Assembly (NCBI GenBank): GCA_011037195.1
Contig: JAAEAF010002490.1
Location: 1 to 64,000, forward strand
DNA length: 64,000 bases
Reading direction: 5' to 3'
Origin: Triatoma infestans
Lineage: Eukaryota > Arthropoda > Insecta > Hemiptera > Reduviidae
Part shown: piece after piece, positions 43,150-55,270 of the stretch
Layout: each line of letters opens with the position of its first letter
How positions within the stretch are numbered: the first letter of the stretch is position 1
Position numbers and translations under genes: made by a program
The notes under the pieces: generated by a model
What the model saw: only the letters and a program-made list of their open reading frames with translations
What the model was told of the DNA's origin: nothing
Database searches by the model: none

Positions 43150-45930
43150 ATATTAGATAGGCTTGGCACATCAGAAAGAGTCTCAGAGGTGCGCAAGAAA
43201 ATCTTTTATAAGCAATTCAGGCAAAGTTATTCACTGCCTCTGACGTCCTTATGTTAAATGAATTTACACTGGTTATTCAAAATGAGGGATGAAATATTAT
43301 TTCTGAATTATAAACTTGGATTGAAAGAGAGTTCTAATAACTTTCTCTCTGTCTTTGTAATCTGACGGGAGAAGTGTTTGCATTTTCTAGCAATGTGTCC
43401 TATACTGTCACGGTTGCTTGTGCGTTATCTCGGGGTTCCTTCTCTGTGTGTGTAGGTTCAGCTCTCAGTATCCTCAGCGCAGTAAAAGATAAAGGATAAT
43501 ATCATGTTTTATTATTATGATTTAATCATGGGCTGCTTGGCATTACCATTACAGTCTGTTCAGGAATTTACTTTTTGATTATGTTTCCTTCCTATTTTAT
43601 TGAATTTAATTACTTTTACACTTATTTTTATAATTATCTGCTTATTATTATTTTTTTTTATGCAAATCTCTTTATGTAATTGATTTTTCATAGTACTCTT
43701 TATATTTTATTTTCTTTTTTTTTGCCAATAGTAATTAATTGAATTTAATTTATTTCCCTAAATTCCTTTTGTGTAATCTTGATTAGGATTATAGTTTCCA
43801 TTTTCCTTTTGGTAAATATTATTATTTTGTTTTTGTTATTTATATAAATTTTTAATTTTAAAATCATTATTTATTTCTTTATCTTTTTTCAAGATGAATG
43901 TCCTTTTATATTTATTATTATTATTTTTTTATTCATTTTTTTAATTCGATTTTTAAAACTCTTTATTTAATTTATAACAAAGCATTATTATAATTTATTT
44001 ATTTAAAAGCCTATCTCATCATTCTAGGCCAACTGATGTTTTTAGGGAGCGAATTTTTGGGTGAGAAAACTAGCGTTTGGGGGAACGATTCCTCTCGCTA
44101 TTAAAATACAATTTGAAAAGATTGTAAAGTTCGCATAATCCGGAAAAATAAATATATTTAACAAAAATATGTTCTAATTTTGAGGAAAACGTGTGATTCG
44201 CAGAAAGAGAACTCTTTAGCGACTCCAAAATACTACTCGTATTACAAAATTTTTCTGTAAAACGGCGTTTAATATTTTCCATGAACCCTGGTACCCACAC
44301 TTTCTATACATATAAAACCTATTTCTTTCATGTGGAACTTTTTCGGACAAAAGTATTTTTGGGAATGCTAGGGAGATGAAACGTTAAAACTTCCCCCTAA
44401 AATATTTAGTAAAAATTCCTATTATCTATCAAGCTGTGAGAATAGTAATTAGAGAAAACTCGTTTAACTTTTCCTGAACAGATTTTACAAAAATACGTAG
44501 AATTCTCAATAAATTATGAAAAATATATATAAAATTAGGCAGATATTGCTGAAAAATATCAAACAATAAAGTGGTCGACATAATTTTTTTGTTTTCTTTT
44601 TAGGTTATGTCCAATACGTTTTTATTATTTACTGACGTTTATATTGTAATAAATTTAAGCGAATTAGTATGAAAGTAATATCCATTAGTAGAACTCAACG
44701 CTATCCTTCCTGGAGAAATGAATTTCAATCCACGAGGTCACTCACTATACTTCCACGTTAATTTTCCGCATCATTCTTAAAAATATTAAGTGTTCCTATA
44801 TTTCCTTTGTAATTACGGTTAAATTTCACTGTATTTTTAAATGTGGACATTTTTATGGGATATTAAAAGTTTGATTAACTTTCGAAATCAAGTGGCTTTT
44901 AATTTAATTGCTTTTTGATTGAACTATTTTAAGTGGAAAACACTCCAGAATTCTAAAATGTTTACCAACATTTTAACCGGTAAGCTTTTTATTTTCCTTA
45001 TTGTTTGTTTATTTTTTTATTGTTTTCCTTTGTCTGGTACTTTAATCAATAACCAGGCACTAAAATAAATTCTATGAATTTGAATTAAACAAACAAAATG
45101 GAACCTAAAACGTTTTTGCCTGAGTTCTTGATAAATGAAAGGATAGAAATTTTGAAGTTTCTGCACTGCTTATACTGATCAAAATCTTAAAAAAATCAAT
45201 AAATAAATATTTTTATTATTAAGGATATCCCGAAACACATACTTCAGATGAGAATTCCATTTTGAAAATCTGAAACAATCATGTGCTTTCCAAAGGTAAC
45301 AAGATGAACTAAAGAGGGAGAAGAAATATTTGGGTGTCAATAAAAACTATAATCCTCAAATCATATTTCTTGCAATTTTTTTACTTTACAAACTGTATGT
45401 AACGATTATTAAGGCCGCTCTTATTACGTAGAAGAGTGATTTAATTCTTATTGCTGGTAACTTTAATCAAGGAACGGGGATACTGTGCAGATCTTTGAAT
45501 TAATGATGTATTAAATTTAAAGAAAATTAATTGGATCTACATACTGAAATATCATTATAAAATATTCATGAAAATATTCAATTAATAGATTCTGTAGGAT
45601 CTTATATTGTCAAATCCATTAAGATATCTTTATGTGTATCCCAAAATATGATAGCTCAACATAATTTGACAATACATTTTTGAAAAACTGAGGCAATCCG
45701 TAATACTTCCTCCTTCAAAGATAAGAGAAAGTAAACAGAAAAACAGGAAATATTCGATGAACACTTTTCTTAAAATTCAATAAAAACACGATTGTAAAAA
45801 CGGAAATCATATTATTTAAATAACATTATTAAAAACTTGTATAACATCAGCCTTTAGCAGATTTAATTAATGACTATACTGAAATGGTGTTTTCTTTAAA
45901 TATTTTTCTGTGGGAATATAATAACATTTC
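43150..45930. other. AT-rich intron sequence; possible gag zinc-knuckle relic
   Basis: Mostly homopolymer-rich AT sequence. On the minus strand near 43400 a short frame reads 'DSIGHIARKCKHFSRQ', resembling the second half of a retroviral-type CCHC knuckle with the first cysteines lost. A family G-like start lies near 44290-44440. No ZIP exon was found although at least one is expected in 29.8-45.9 kb. Confidence 0.35.
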
Positions 45931-45939
45931 GGTACTTAC

Positions 45940-46118
45940 ATTGTTACGAGAGATACAAGGTTGGCTGGTTGCATTAGCCATGGAAGAACATGGTGCCATT
46001 TTTTGAAAAACGGAAGATGATGACGTTGAAACAGCAGCCAATCCAGTCATAACAATACTACTAAATAGTAGTATATTAAAAGCAAATAGAAACACTTTAT
46101 TATTGGATAACATAATAC
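45940..46118 (-). CDS. signal-peptide exon, probable first coding exon of the ZIP gene
   Basis: A minus-strand exon between an AATATTTCAG acceptor and an AAT|GTAAGT donor, both strong. Five bases of 5' UTR precede ATG at 46113. 58 codons follow, phase 0 at the end. The peptide starts MLSNNKVFLFAFNILLFSS and continues IVMTGLAAVS, a hydrophobic stretch with a plausible signal-peptidase site after the A-x-A-like region. A Ser/Cys-rich segment follows with possible N-glycosylation at NATS. LIV-1 ZIPs have a cleaved signal peptide and a cysteine-bearing ectodomain, and the strand fits, so this is the likely start of the transporter. The link is inference: the connecting exon was not found, and it could be a separate secreted protein. 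Confidence 0.55.
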
Positions 46119-46579
46119 CTGAAATATTATTGACATAAACTGACAAGTTACCGACCAAACTTTCAAGTTATATTACTGTGAGACCCTAGTGATAATATTT
46201 ACTAAGCTTGTATCCCCACCAACACTACTAAATAAAATAATAAACAAGAACAAATTCAACCTTCAAATTGTCAGCTTATTTTCAAATTTCTGGGCTATTC
46301 ATAGTTATTTATTTTTAATCTCTTTTATAAACGCTAAGATGGGTTCTGCCAATATACAGAAAGATGTTATCTTTGCAGCTTCATATCTATGTATGTCTAG
46401 GGCAAAATGTTTACAAACATACTTCATTGGCAACGTTTGTATTCAGTTTCTAACTTTTTTTAAAAGAATTTGTAGTAAGTTCATTTGAAGCTGGTATCTC
46501 AATTAAAATCAAGCAGATAAAAAACTAATTAGCGTTTTGGTCTACAAACACTAACTGCCCTAAATAGGCCTATAGCAAG

Positions 46580-46640
46580 AGTGAAACGTCGGTTTATATC
46601 GAACCAATAACGGTGTCAACTCTAAGACTCTGATTTTTAT
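46580..46640 (+). repeat. family C remnant
   Basis: GAGTGAAACGTCGGTTTATATCG keeps the GAAACGTCGGTTT part of family C (split here as GAGTGAAACGTC and GGTTTATATCG). The CTGAAGA box is no longer recognisable. Confidence 0.45.
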
Positions 46641-46789
46641 TGTGTTGCAAGTCGATGGCCGAATAGCCAAGAGCTAAGGCCAAAAAAAAAAAGTATTATA
46701 TGCCATACTTCTTCACTTCCACAGCCATTAGGGGCTTTGACAACCAACTAATTAGAGTATAATGCCTAACATTTCAGATCTCTCAGTAT

Positions 46790-46940
46790 GCCAATTTTCT
46801 CCTACAAAATTTTTACAAAATCTGGTAGAAAACCAATTTTAAAGAAACTCAGAGGAAACGTTTTTGAGAAGATTGCAAGAAGCTGAAAAAAAACAAAAAC
46901 ATTCATTGAAGTTGTACTTCCGGTTAAGCGATTTTGGCTT
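46790..46940 (-). repeat. family G fragment
   Basis: GTTGTACTTCCGGTTAAGCG near 46910 and GAAAACCAATTTTAAAGAAA upstream; reverse orientation. Confidence 0.55.
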
Positions 46941-46959
46941 AAAAATTCGTCCGATGAAA

Positions 46960-47110
46960 ATAAAGGAAAGTAATGCATATTTTTATCGGCGGGCTTTGAT
47001 TTATTTTCCTATATATTTTTAATATATTTAAAGCAAGAATTTGAATTTTTTTAAAACCAATATCAAGGGCCGGGATTCAAATCCAATGCCAGTTTAAATC
47101 CAGCGTATAT
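46960..47110 (+). repeat. second SINE-like family, copy 1
   Basis: Head TAAAGGAAAGTAATGCATAT and CGGCGGGCTTTGAT are shared with 53370-53580 and (inverted) 59395-59535. A B-box-like GGGATTCAAATCC lies near 47073. The 5' part of a pol III promoter is not clear. Confidence 0.5.
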
Positions 47111-47339
47111 CTAATATTCGCTAGCGACATCGATCTTCTTCTTCTTTACAGCAGAGAAAATGGGGAGTACCTGAGAAGGAGTGGAAAAATGAACCGCAGG
47201 AGAAATAGCAAGCCATAATATTCTTCCAGGGGAAGGATAATAATATAATCCCTACAAGAAAAGTTCTGATTTCATTAATTCACTAGATATCTCTAGGAAG
47301 CTTCTAACTTATATTTATTTTTTATTCTTATAAAGAGGG

Positions 47340-48040
47340 AAAAATCTGGTGTGTGCCATTCGTACAGTTTCCATTATTACAAGTGACATACATGCTTCGA
47401 ACTTGAAGTATCTAATCACTAATCTAACGATTAGTGGGAATTAACATTTCTACTAATATTGGTGGTTGCATTGTACTTGAATATTTGGTTGGATTCGAAA
47501 TGTTGATTTTATCTTTTTATATAGTGTAATTTGATTGATCCGTCATAAATGCTGATAAAAACTTTGTAAGTGGAAGTCAGTTCTCTACACAAACTTCAGA
47601 ACCAAATCCTTACGAAGAAGGTAGGTAAATCCGAATTATTAAAATAAGAAGCATGCTGTCAGATAAAATCCCTGAGATTACATTGTATGGCAGTATTCTC
47701 TCTCTCTCTGCCATTTGAAAATCTTAACGCGAAACACTATAAAAACATTCAGTAAACTCGCATTTCCAGTTGACTGATTCCTAAGTATTAGCCGCAATGT
47801 GAGATCTAATCAGAATTTTAAGTTTTCTTCGATTTTTCCTTTTTGAAATTTTCTATTATGCAACACACATACACACACACACATCGATACATATAGATCA
47901 TCAGCTAAAAACATTTTTGTCGTTATCAGGAGAACTCATAACATCAAATTTCCGGTGAAAACTGAATTTCGAAAATTTGATATTATGATCACAATACTTC
48001 CTCTTACAGTAAGAGAAAATACAAATCTAGGATGAAACAC
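47340..48040. repeat. family G, split by a family B remnant
   Basis: Begins AAATCTGGTGTGTGCCATTC and resumes after 47700 with CGCATTTCCAGTTGACTGAT, an (AC)n run near 47872 and the TACTTCCTCTTACAGTAAGA end near 47995. Confidence 0.6.
47545..47690 (+). repeat. family B remnant
   Basis: GAAGTCAGTTCTCTACACAA, CCTTACGA (from CTGACGA), then GAAGCATGCTGTCAGATAAAAT (shown in parts: GAAGCATGCTG, CAGATAAAAT), in the order of the copy at 42975. The core is destroyed. It lies inside a family G copy. Confidence 0.5.
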
Positions 48041-48049
48041 TAACATGGA

Positions 48050-49285
48050 CTATGGAATAAAATAGTAGCCAATTCTTACATCTTCATTCGCTAAGTTCAA
48101 AGTGATCAACCGTTTTACATCAAAATTATTATTTTGAGCATGAGCATTTATTGTGAATACATTAAGCGACTTCAAAATATCTTTATTAAGGTACAAATAA
48201 AAAGTATTTCCTTCTTTGAAACAAAGTATGAGAGTTGAGAATAATGCAGATATAAAACTTAATTTGAAAGTGCATTACAAATATTTAATTAATTTATTAA
48301 TTACAAAACAAAATATTTAATGGTCAACGAAATCATACATGTTAAATAAAAACAAAACAAAACAAAAATCTTATTTCTCAAGTGTTTAGAGTGCTATAGA
48401 AATTTCTTAGAATTTCAGAGCGCGTAGTCAATAATAATAAATTATATTTTTTCCTAATTTATACTGTTAATAAAATTATAACAAAAAAAAAAAAGTAAGC
48501 AAAATTTTAACAAGTCCTAATGGATAGCATTGATTGTGTTCTTTCGTCAAAGTAGGGCAGAATTCAACAAATCTAGAATAGTAAACTTGTTATTTAATCT
48601 ACAAGAAAAGTTTTTGAGATTCTTCTTTCTAAAATCAAAATAAACGATTTGAATAAGATAAGCACTTTAAGTTCAAACTTTCAAGAAAATTAACTGGATT
48701 AAAACGATAACATTTCTGTTAGTAAAAATACACTTGAGGTGTGTGATTGGGGCAACAGCTATATGTAACAACACTTCCCTATTGTTCAATGATATATACT
48801 CTTCCCAATAACAATGACCCCTCACATAAAAATATAGATATTATTAGGGTCGGTTTTATTGTAAGGTTTACTTTCCTGGGACCACACTTCGATACTTTTT
48901 TTTAAAACAAACTAAGTGGATAGAAAAATGCATTCAAAGTAAAATATATTTATTTTAAAATTATATGTAAACTAGGTGCCCTTAAATTATGGAGTTTTTT
49001 TGCTTCCAATTGAAATAATATTTTGAGTATCACATAACGAGCACTAACACATATTACATTAAAAATAAATAAGATAATTCATTTTAATATATTGGGAAAA
49101 AAATGCTACTAAATAGGCGACACAATGGAAATGCTGTTCGCTGTTTATATTTTATATATATATGAGGTCGGGACTCCTTTGTTTTTATAAAAGAGCTTTC
49201 AACATGAACTTTGCAGCTTTCTACTAGTTGAGCTGAAATAATTTATATCCATTCTTCAAGTGGTATTCAATGTAACTCATTTTTC
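48050..49285. other. AT-rich sequence, no feature seen
   Basis: Intergenic; no exon or repeat recognised apart from a TATA run near 49150. Confidence 0.45.
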
Positions 49286-49289
49286 ACTT

Positions 49290-49905
49290 TCTTTTACTAA
49301 TTAATAATAAGAGGAAGTATTGCCAGACTTCGAGAGATCTCGTGAGTCCAAAAAAGGGGTTTTCAGAAAATATTCTGTATGTCTGTACGAGTGTCTGTGT
49401 ATGTGAAAAGTTGCAGGAATCTCAAAATTGGTACTCCATTTAGGGACTATCACCGCATCAGACATGAAGATTTCGGGCAAATTCCATCAAACGGAAGAAG
49501 TGCCACTTTACTGAACGGTTTTTTTGTGATTTTCTTTAAACTTGAAAAATTTAACTACACATAATTATAAAGAGCTACAACTTTTATTTGGAACATTTCT
49601 CCAGCAAATTCATTTGTAGGAAATTTTTGGGGTTAATAGTGAGGTTAGATTTTTCCACTAATGTGCAATTTCAGTTCATTATACAATTCTGTCAACAAAA
49701 TAATATTAATTAGAATTATATAAGTTGCCAAACTTCCCTTTTTGAAGAAAATCGATTGACCGGAAGTGATACTTTACTGAATAGGTTTTTCAGTTTATTC
49801 AGGATTTTCTCCATAAAAATGCTGATAGTTTTAGAACCAAATGGGAATTGTAAATGTGAAAAAAAAATTGAAATTTTGCAGTAGTGTGAGTGTTTCACAC
49901 TCCAG
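49290..49905 (+). repeat. family G, two monomers
   Basis: Starts TAATAAGAGGAAGTATTGCC, contains CGGAAGAAGTGCCACTTTAC (49492) and GACCGGAAGTGATACTTTAC (49758), and ends GTGTGAGTGTTTCACACTCC. Period here about 266 bp. Forward orientation with both ends present. Confidence 0.75.
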
Positions 49906-49909
49906 ATTT

Positions 49910-51410
49910 TAATTAAGACTGAATAAATGATACTGGTTACGTTCTAACGAAAATAACGGGTTTGCCATTAGGGTTTTTAAAACTGATGGAGTTGTGTAAA
50001 GAGGGAATATCTAATTTCTTATATTTTAGAACTAAACTAGAATTTTGTACACAAAAACCCTTTGCTTGTACATAACTTGTAATAAACTCATAACTGAAAT
50101 TTTGTAAAAATTATTGTTTATATCCTTAAGCCCAGTTAAAACAAAACAAAATAGTATTATCAGATTCATAGCTATATTATGATTTGCTCGACCAGAGATT
50201 TTTCCCATATTGAATTATAATAATATTGAATACATACACATACAAATACGTGATATGTGAACATGAATTACTGAAATCACTATCTAAATATTCATCTCGT
50301 GATCATTTCATCTGTTTTTTTGTAAGTTGGTATATATATATTTTTTCTATTAAATTTTATTGAATTTATTGATAACATACGTAATATAGGATCCGTTTGA
50401 GAATGTGGAAAAATGAACTCCCTGCTTTAAGGGTACTTAGACCAGAAAAAACGCGGACGCAAACCAACGGCCAAATTCTTAAGCAATTATTTTTTTACTG
50501 GTTTAAAATTCTTTTCTTCTACAGCAATAACTGAAAATAAATTCTTTTTTGTTTTTCTTTATTCCTTACAACTAAAGGAAATAAAAAAAAATATTTAAAC
50601 GTTTTCAAGGAATTATATATAATATATTTCAGGTATTTTTTGTGTTTTGTTTTTATAAACTTTGAATTTCACAAACTTAATTAAAAATAAACATACAATT
50701 TGCTTCATAAGTTAAAAAAAAATGTTTAACATAAGAAAAGAATTATTTATTACATTTAATTAAGGGTATTTTAATGTAATAATATAGATCTATAGGATTA
50801 TGATTATAATTGTTATAGAACTATGATTATTTTTATGGCCAAAGTCTTTTTTTTATTATTAATACTATTATTATTATTACTAATAATAATAAAATAAATG
50901 TACCACACAAGACAAAAACTAAAATATTTACATATTAGATATTTTCAAAATTAATTCTCTTTGAAAATAAATATATTCCTTGTATAATTTTTTTTTTTTT
51001 TAATTTCTGTTTAATCTAAATTTTAACTACAGTTTATTATTAATAATCAACCAAAACAGTATTCACAACTTCTTCGGTCAGAATACAATAAGATGGTATA
51101 AACATTTAATTGGAATCTTAAAAATTCATAAATATTTATTTCAAACATTTGGATAGAATATATTCTTAATGCTGTAAAGACTTAAAATTATTTATATATA
51201 CATATATATACACTGAAAAAAAAAATTACTGAATATTGTTTGCATTAAATTTTACCATTGTAATGATATCAAATTTAATTGGCCAATGCAATTGTATCTT
51301 TAGGCTGACACTTCAAAGATTAATAAAGCAAATATTTTTCTGAAATATTAATACTTAATAAAATAGCAATAAAAATTGCCCTCATTAAAAAAAACTGCAA
51401 AATTTGGGAA
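49910..51410. other. AT-rich sequence, no feature seen
   Basis: Long A/T tracts and ATT microsatellite-like stretches near 50855-50895; no gene signal. Confidence 0.45.
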
Positions 51411-51414
51411 AAGG

Positions 51415-51600
51415 GGACGGGATTAGCTAAGTGCTGCGCACTGGACTTAGAACGCGAAGATCACGGGTTCCAGTCCAGCAGTGCTGCACTTAGATTTTTT
51501 CGCCCTAGAAGCTTCTTAGCTTCTACAGCTCACTGTCCGGTGATGGACATTACAGTGGCAGAGTAATGACCTCAAAGATTAATGCGCCTAAGATAACTCA
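51415..51600 (+). mobile_element. tRNA-headed SINE, copy 3
   Basis: Plus strand: A-box-like TTAGCTAAGTGCTGCGCACTGG, given here as TTAGCTAAGTG and GCGCACTGG, then a B box CGGGTTCCAGTCC near 51463, the body TTCTACAGCTCACTGTCCGG and the tail AATGCGCCTAAG. About 50 bp of the middle body seen in copy 1 (the second AACACTGTCC segment) is missing. Confidence 0.72.
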
Positions 51601-53060
51601 ATGGAGAAACTGAACTAATTTAAAGAATTACAATCAGATTTAACAAAATCTGTCTTAACAAAAACAGATATATATTTATGATATATTACACGCCGAAATG
51701 ATACAAATTTTGTCCAAAATAACAAGTTTGTGGTAAATCAAACACATCATCCACATCAAATGCTAAAAAAAAAAAAAATTCATAAATATTTCTTGAAATT
51801 TAGTAATAAATTTCTATTAAAAAATCTAAGTTTCTTTAAAACAAACAATTCTTATTAGTGTCATTATTGTAACAAGATATTATACTACATACATATTGTT
51901 ACATTTCAATCCAACGCATAAACTATAAAAGCGACCCCACTACCTCGTTATAGTTAATTCATGCCTCAATCCATTAAGCTAACACGACACCCTAAATTGA
52001 TTACGATATCTGCAATCAATTGAGCTGATTTAAAGCAATATTTCTTCTTTTCTCAAAAGATCCTTTTCCAATGTGACTACTTGAAAATATTGTTTATAAA
52101 AATAGGAATTACTTATCTTTGTTTATAGATTATTTAAAACTCTTATTTATATTAAGATTGCTTAAACTGCTGATAAACAGACTAAGATAGAGTAACAGAA
52201 CTGGAAATACTGAGTATGTTATTTGTAAGTTGTACATTTAATAATTAATATTGAAAGTACTATTATGGAACAAAAAGTCCATACTACTTTGTAAACCATA
52301 AAAAAGAAAAATGAAAAGGTTAACATTCTTTAAATAAAAACAAGCCTACACTTTCTCAAGAATACAGTTTCTTAAACTCATATTCTTTCAATAAACAGAA
52401 TGCTACCAGCGGTGATTGTAGTGATAGCACACGAACATTCATTTCTATGCAGAAAACATTAAGTTTTACTACTCAAATTTACTCAATTCAAATACTTTCA
52501 ACATTAAGCACACAAATAGATTTATTTAAAGTGCACTGTTTCTCGCTTAATAATAGACTTTCAGTATGGATAAAAGAAACTGAGAAAAATTTAATAGAGT
52601 GCCTAATGCATTTAGTTTTTGTTGACTGCAATCTTACGTGGCAATATTAAATTTTTTCGTTTTAATTACAAGAACATTATCCTTCCTCTTTTTGAATGAT
52701 AGTAATTACAGTAATAATAATAAAAATAATAATTATTATTATTTATTATTTTGTTATCCTCTATAATAAAGGGTTTCTTAATCAAAAGATTCACCAAATT
52801 AATATTCTCAAAGTCTTCTTCAACTATTTACAAAAAACTATAACTTAAAATCATATTATACAACAATACCATCTTATTCCGCATTCTGACCTGGAGCCAC
52901 ACCCCTAATTTCTTAAACATAATATAAAGAGAATGTCTCTGTACAGAAGTTGCTAGATGTACATGAACAAAAAAAAAATAATCATTCGTTTTAAAGTACA
53001 AAGTGTGTCTTAGTAAAAAACAATATAAATAGGTGCCTAATTATTTTTAAAAATGGTTTT
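51600..53060. other. AT-rich 3' flank of the ZC3H14-like gene
   Basis: Downstream (transcript sense) of the stop at 53063. AATAAA-type signals are frequent in such AT-rich sequence, so no single polyadenylation site can be chosen. No other exon seen. Confidence 0.4.
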
Positions 53061-53062
53061 TG

Positions 53063-53164
53063 TCATTGATTTGCTACCCATTTATATGGATTCTTCGTTA
53101 TCGTCTTATTTGGATGTTCAAATTCACAACCAACTTTTGTACAACTACTTCCAAATTTGCAGGG
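53063..53164 (-). CDS. ZC3H14/Nab2-like protein, last exon (zinc finger 5, stop)
   Basis: 34 codons including TGA. The acceptor is GATTTTTTAG|CCC; phase 0 start. It carries the fifth CCCH finger, CKFGSSCTKVGCEFEH (C-x5-C-x4-C-x3-H), followed by a short basic tail ending 'NPYKWVANQ'. Human ZC3H14 ends in the same way, with a last finger and a 'LKW'-containing tail. This family binds poly(A) RNA in the nucleus, restricts poly(A) tail length and takes part in mRNA export and quality control. The natural stop and the match in finger spacing show that the true C-terminus is here. Confidence 0.92.
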   Translation of the reverse strand, partial: PCKFGSSCTKVGCEFEHPNKTITKNPYKWVANQ

Positions 53165-53369
53165 CTAAAAAATCAGAAAAAAAAAAAAGATTAAACATAT
53201 TCCTTCTTAAAATAGATATAATTGTTAATTAGAAGACATAAGTTTAGATGGTCGGATGCAATTTGAATGTAAACAAAGCATGGAGCAGTTGCCGATATAG
53301 TGCCGATATATAAAAGTGGACAAAAATGCTTCAACTGGATGCTCAGAGAAATTTAAATTAAAATAGATC

Positions 53370-53580
53370 AAGTAAAGGAAAGTAATGCCTATTTTTCAGG
53401 CGAGCTTAACATCTAAATTAGGTGTCTTGGACGGAGGTCCGGAAGCACATACTTTACTAGTAATATTTTTCAAATTTAAATCTAAGCAGTTACACGGGAG
53501 ACTCGAACTGGGAACCTCACTCTTGTCCATGCTATTAATCGAACCGCTTCACTAAACTCTTGGTATGATCATTTAAACAA
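53370..53580. repeat. second SINE-like family, copy 2
   Basis: Starts TAAAGGAAAGTAATGCCTAT like the copy at 46960. Its far end, read on the minus strand, has a tRNA-like B box (CCCAGTTCGAGTCTCCC) near 53495-53511, so the pol III head appears to be on the minus strand. Orientation of the whole unit is unsettled. Confidence 0.5.
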
Positions 53581-54133
53581 AGCTTGTTAAATTAAAAGAT
53601 GGAGGATATTTAGAAAGGCCAATAAGAAAAGCCATTATTTCTATCTGATTTTGAACATAATTTCGAAAAATGTTTTGATTCTCTGAACCGTATACATCCC
53701 TCGCGCGACCCGCGACACTTAGACCTCAAAAAAAAATCAAGAACCAGCTCTCAAATAAATAAATGGACAATGGATGGGAAGCTGCATTAACCCGCAACTA
53801 GAGCGAATGTCCTAGGGAGAGATCGCGTAAGTGCAGAGAACGTCCGGGAAAAAGATTTGGTCTTATATAAGAGTGTGGTTAATGACTGAGGCCGAGAAAG
53901 TCGAACTACGAGCTAAATGGGCTTAGGATGCAAGAAAACCTAATGGGTAGAGTACACATCAAAAAAGGGAATGGGAGTTCCATGAGCTTTATAAAGGCGA
54001 CTGGAATAATAGGGAACAAAGGAAAAAAAGAAATTTGGATTTAGACACAAGTGGCAACTAAAGCAATTGGTAAGCAATGTTGCATATATATATATAAAAA
54101 ATACAAATATTTCAAACTAATTATAATACTCAC

Positions 54134-54234
54134 TTTTTTAATATGTAAGTAAGGGCAAAATGGTTTAGTGCAATGAGGATAATACATACACACTTGGCCA
54201 TTAGGAGTAGATAAAGGTAATGGCGTTTTAAAAA
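54134..54234 (-). CDS. ZC3H14/Nab2-like protein, exon with zinc finger 4
   Basis: 101 nt (2 + 33 codons), acceptor TTTTTTTCAG, donor AAA|GTGAGT. Encodes 'FKTPLPLSTPNGQV' and the fourth finger CMYYPHCTKPFCPYLH, ending IKK. The first codon is completed across the intron (G|TT, valine). Phase 0 into the last exon. Confidence 0.92.
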
Positions 54235-54314
54235 CTGAAAAAAAAAAAAAATTAAATTATCGTTATTGCTTTTAATAAATGTATATTACAATATTATGTG
54301 AACTTGATAAAAAC

Positions 54315-54442
54315 CTTTTCCAATAACTGGTGTAGCCGATGTATGTGCAAATGGACAATTAATATTCATACATTTATCAGCAAATTTACAAGCAGGATGA
54401 ATATAAAGGCACTTGTCGCCATAATGACAAGCAGGAAATAGT
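54315..54442 (-). CDS. ZC3H14/Nab2-like protein, exon with zinc fingers 2 and 3
   Basis: 128 nt (1 + 42 codons + 1), acceptor TATTACAG, donor AAAG|GTTTTT (a weak but usable donor). The leading A completes AGA (arginine) begun in the previous exon. Finger 2 reads CRLFPACHYGDKCLYIH across the junction and finger 3 is CKFADKCMNINCPFAH, followed by 'TSATPVIGK'. The ACHYGDKCLYIHPACK series corresponds to 'FGDKCLFIHPNCK' of human ZC3H14. Confidence 0.94.
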
Positions 54443-55039
54443 CTGTAATAATAATAAAAATGTTGTAGTAAACATATATGGTTCAATTATTGAAAATAAA
54501 CACTATTTATTTATTTATTTATATATCCCTACCAACAAGCATAATGGGCCCCCTATCATAGAAGGTAACAAAGTGTAGACTTTATATAACATAAAATATT
54601 TCATATAAAACTAAAATTAAAAATGATAAAAAAAGAATGAAACAACTGCATTACTTTCTTAATGTATTATTCCCTTCTTTTTTTTTTGGTCGCAATTGTT
54701 TCAAATTTGGATTTTTTTTTTCGGTCAACACAAACAATTGCTGCTAATGTTATATCGAGAATATACAAACATCAACTACCGAAATTTAAAAAAATCATTC
54801 AAGTAAATCTGTTACAAAATTTAACTTAAAAAATTTAAAGGAGTGCGTTGAAGCTGGTAAAGAGAAAATTGCAAGAAATAATTACAAAACAAAAACTTGT
54901 GAAATGTTTTTTTTTGTTTAGAATACATTCGGTTTTTCCACACTATTTTCTTCGAATTCCAAATTTTTGCTATGAGTCTAAGAGATTTAATCATGGTAGA
55001 AACGTAGAGTAAATTGAAACGGTATTGTATAGAAAAGCT

Positions 55040-55270
55040 TATTATAGTCAAATCTATCCCCCCCCCCAGAACTGCCTAAAATGATTTTCCTAGGAAAAAT
55101 GATTCAAATAAAGTGTCAGAAGTACATTTACGTAGAAAATATAGCAACTTTAAAGAATATCGTTTGAGTACTATAATATGGCAGAAAAATGAAAATACAT
55201 TCAGTAAGCAGTCCTTCCGAAGATGGATTTTGATCGATCAGGTCCTCTATTAGGGTCAAGTAGCAGTGCC
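55040..55270 (-). repeat. family G fragment in an intron
   Basis: AAATGATTTTCCTAGGAAAA, GATTCAAATAAAGTG and CAGTCCTTCCGAAGATGG follow the reverse monomer order, poorly conserved. Confidence 0.45.

Noticed and set aside
43380..43420. Gag-like CCHC knuckle ('DSIGHIARKCK').
   Set aside because: The first two cysteines are missing and only about 35 codons are open; kept only as a note in the surrounding sequence.
44070..44300. 76-codon minus-strand ORF considered as the missing ZIP ectodomain exon.
   Set aside because: No phase-2 donor, no ZIP-like features, and parts resemble degenerate family G.
46189..46488. 99-codon plus-strand ORF.
   Set aside because: No family resemblance, AT-driven composition, and no splice or promoter context; it lies opposite and upstream of the signal-peptide exon.
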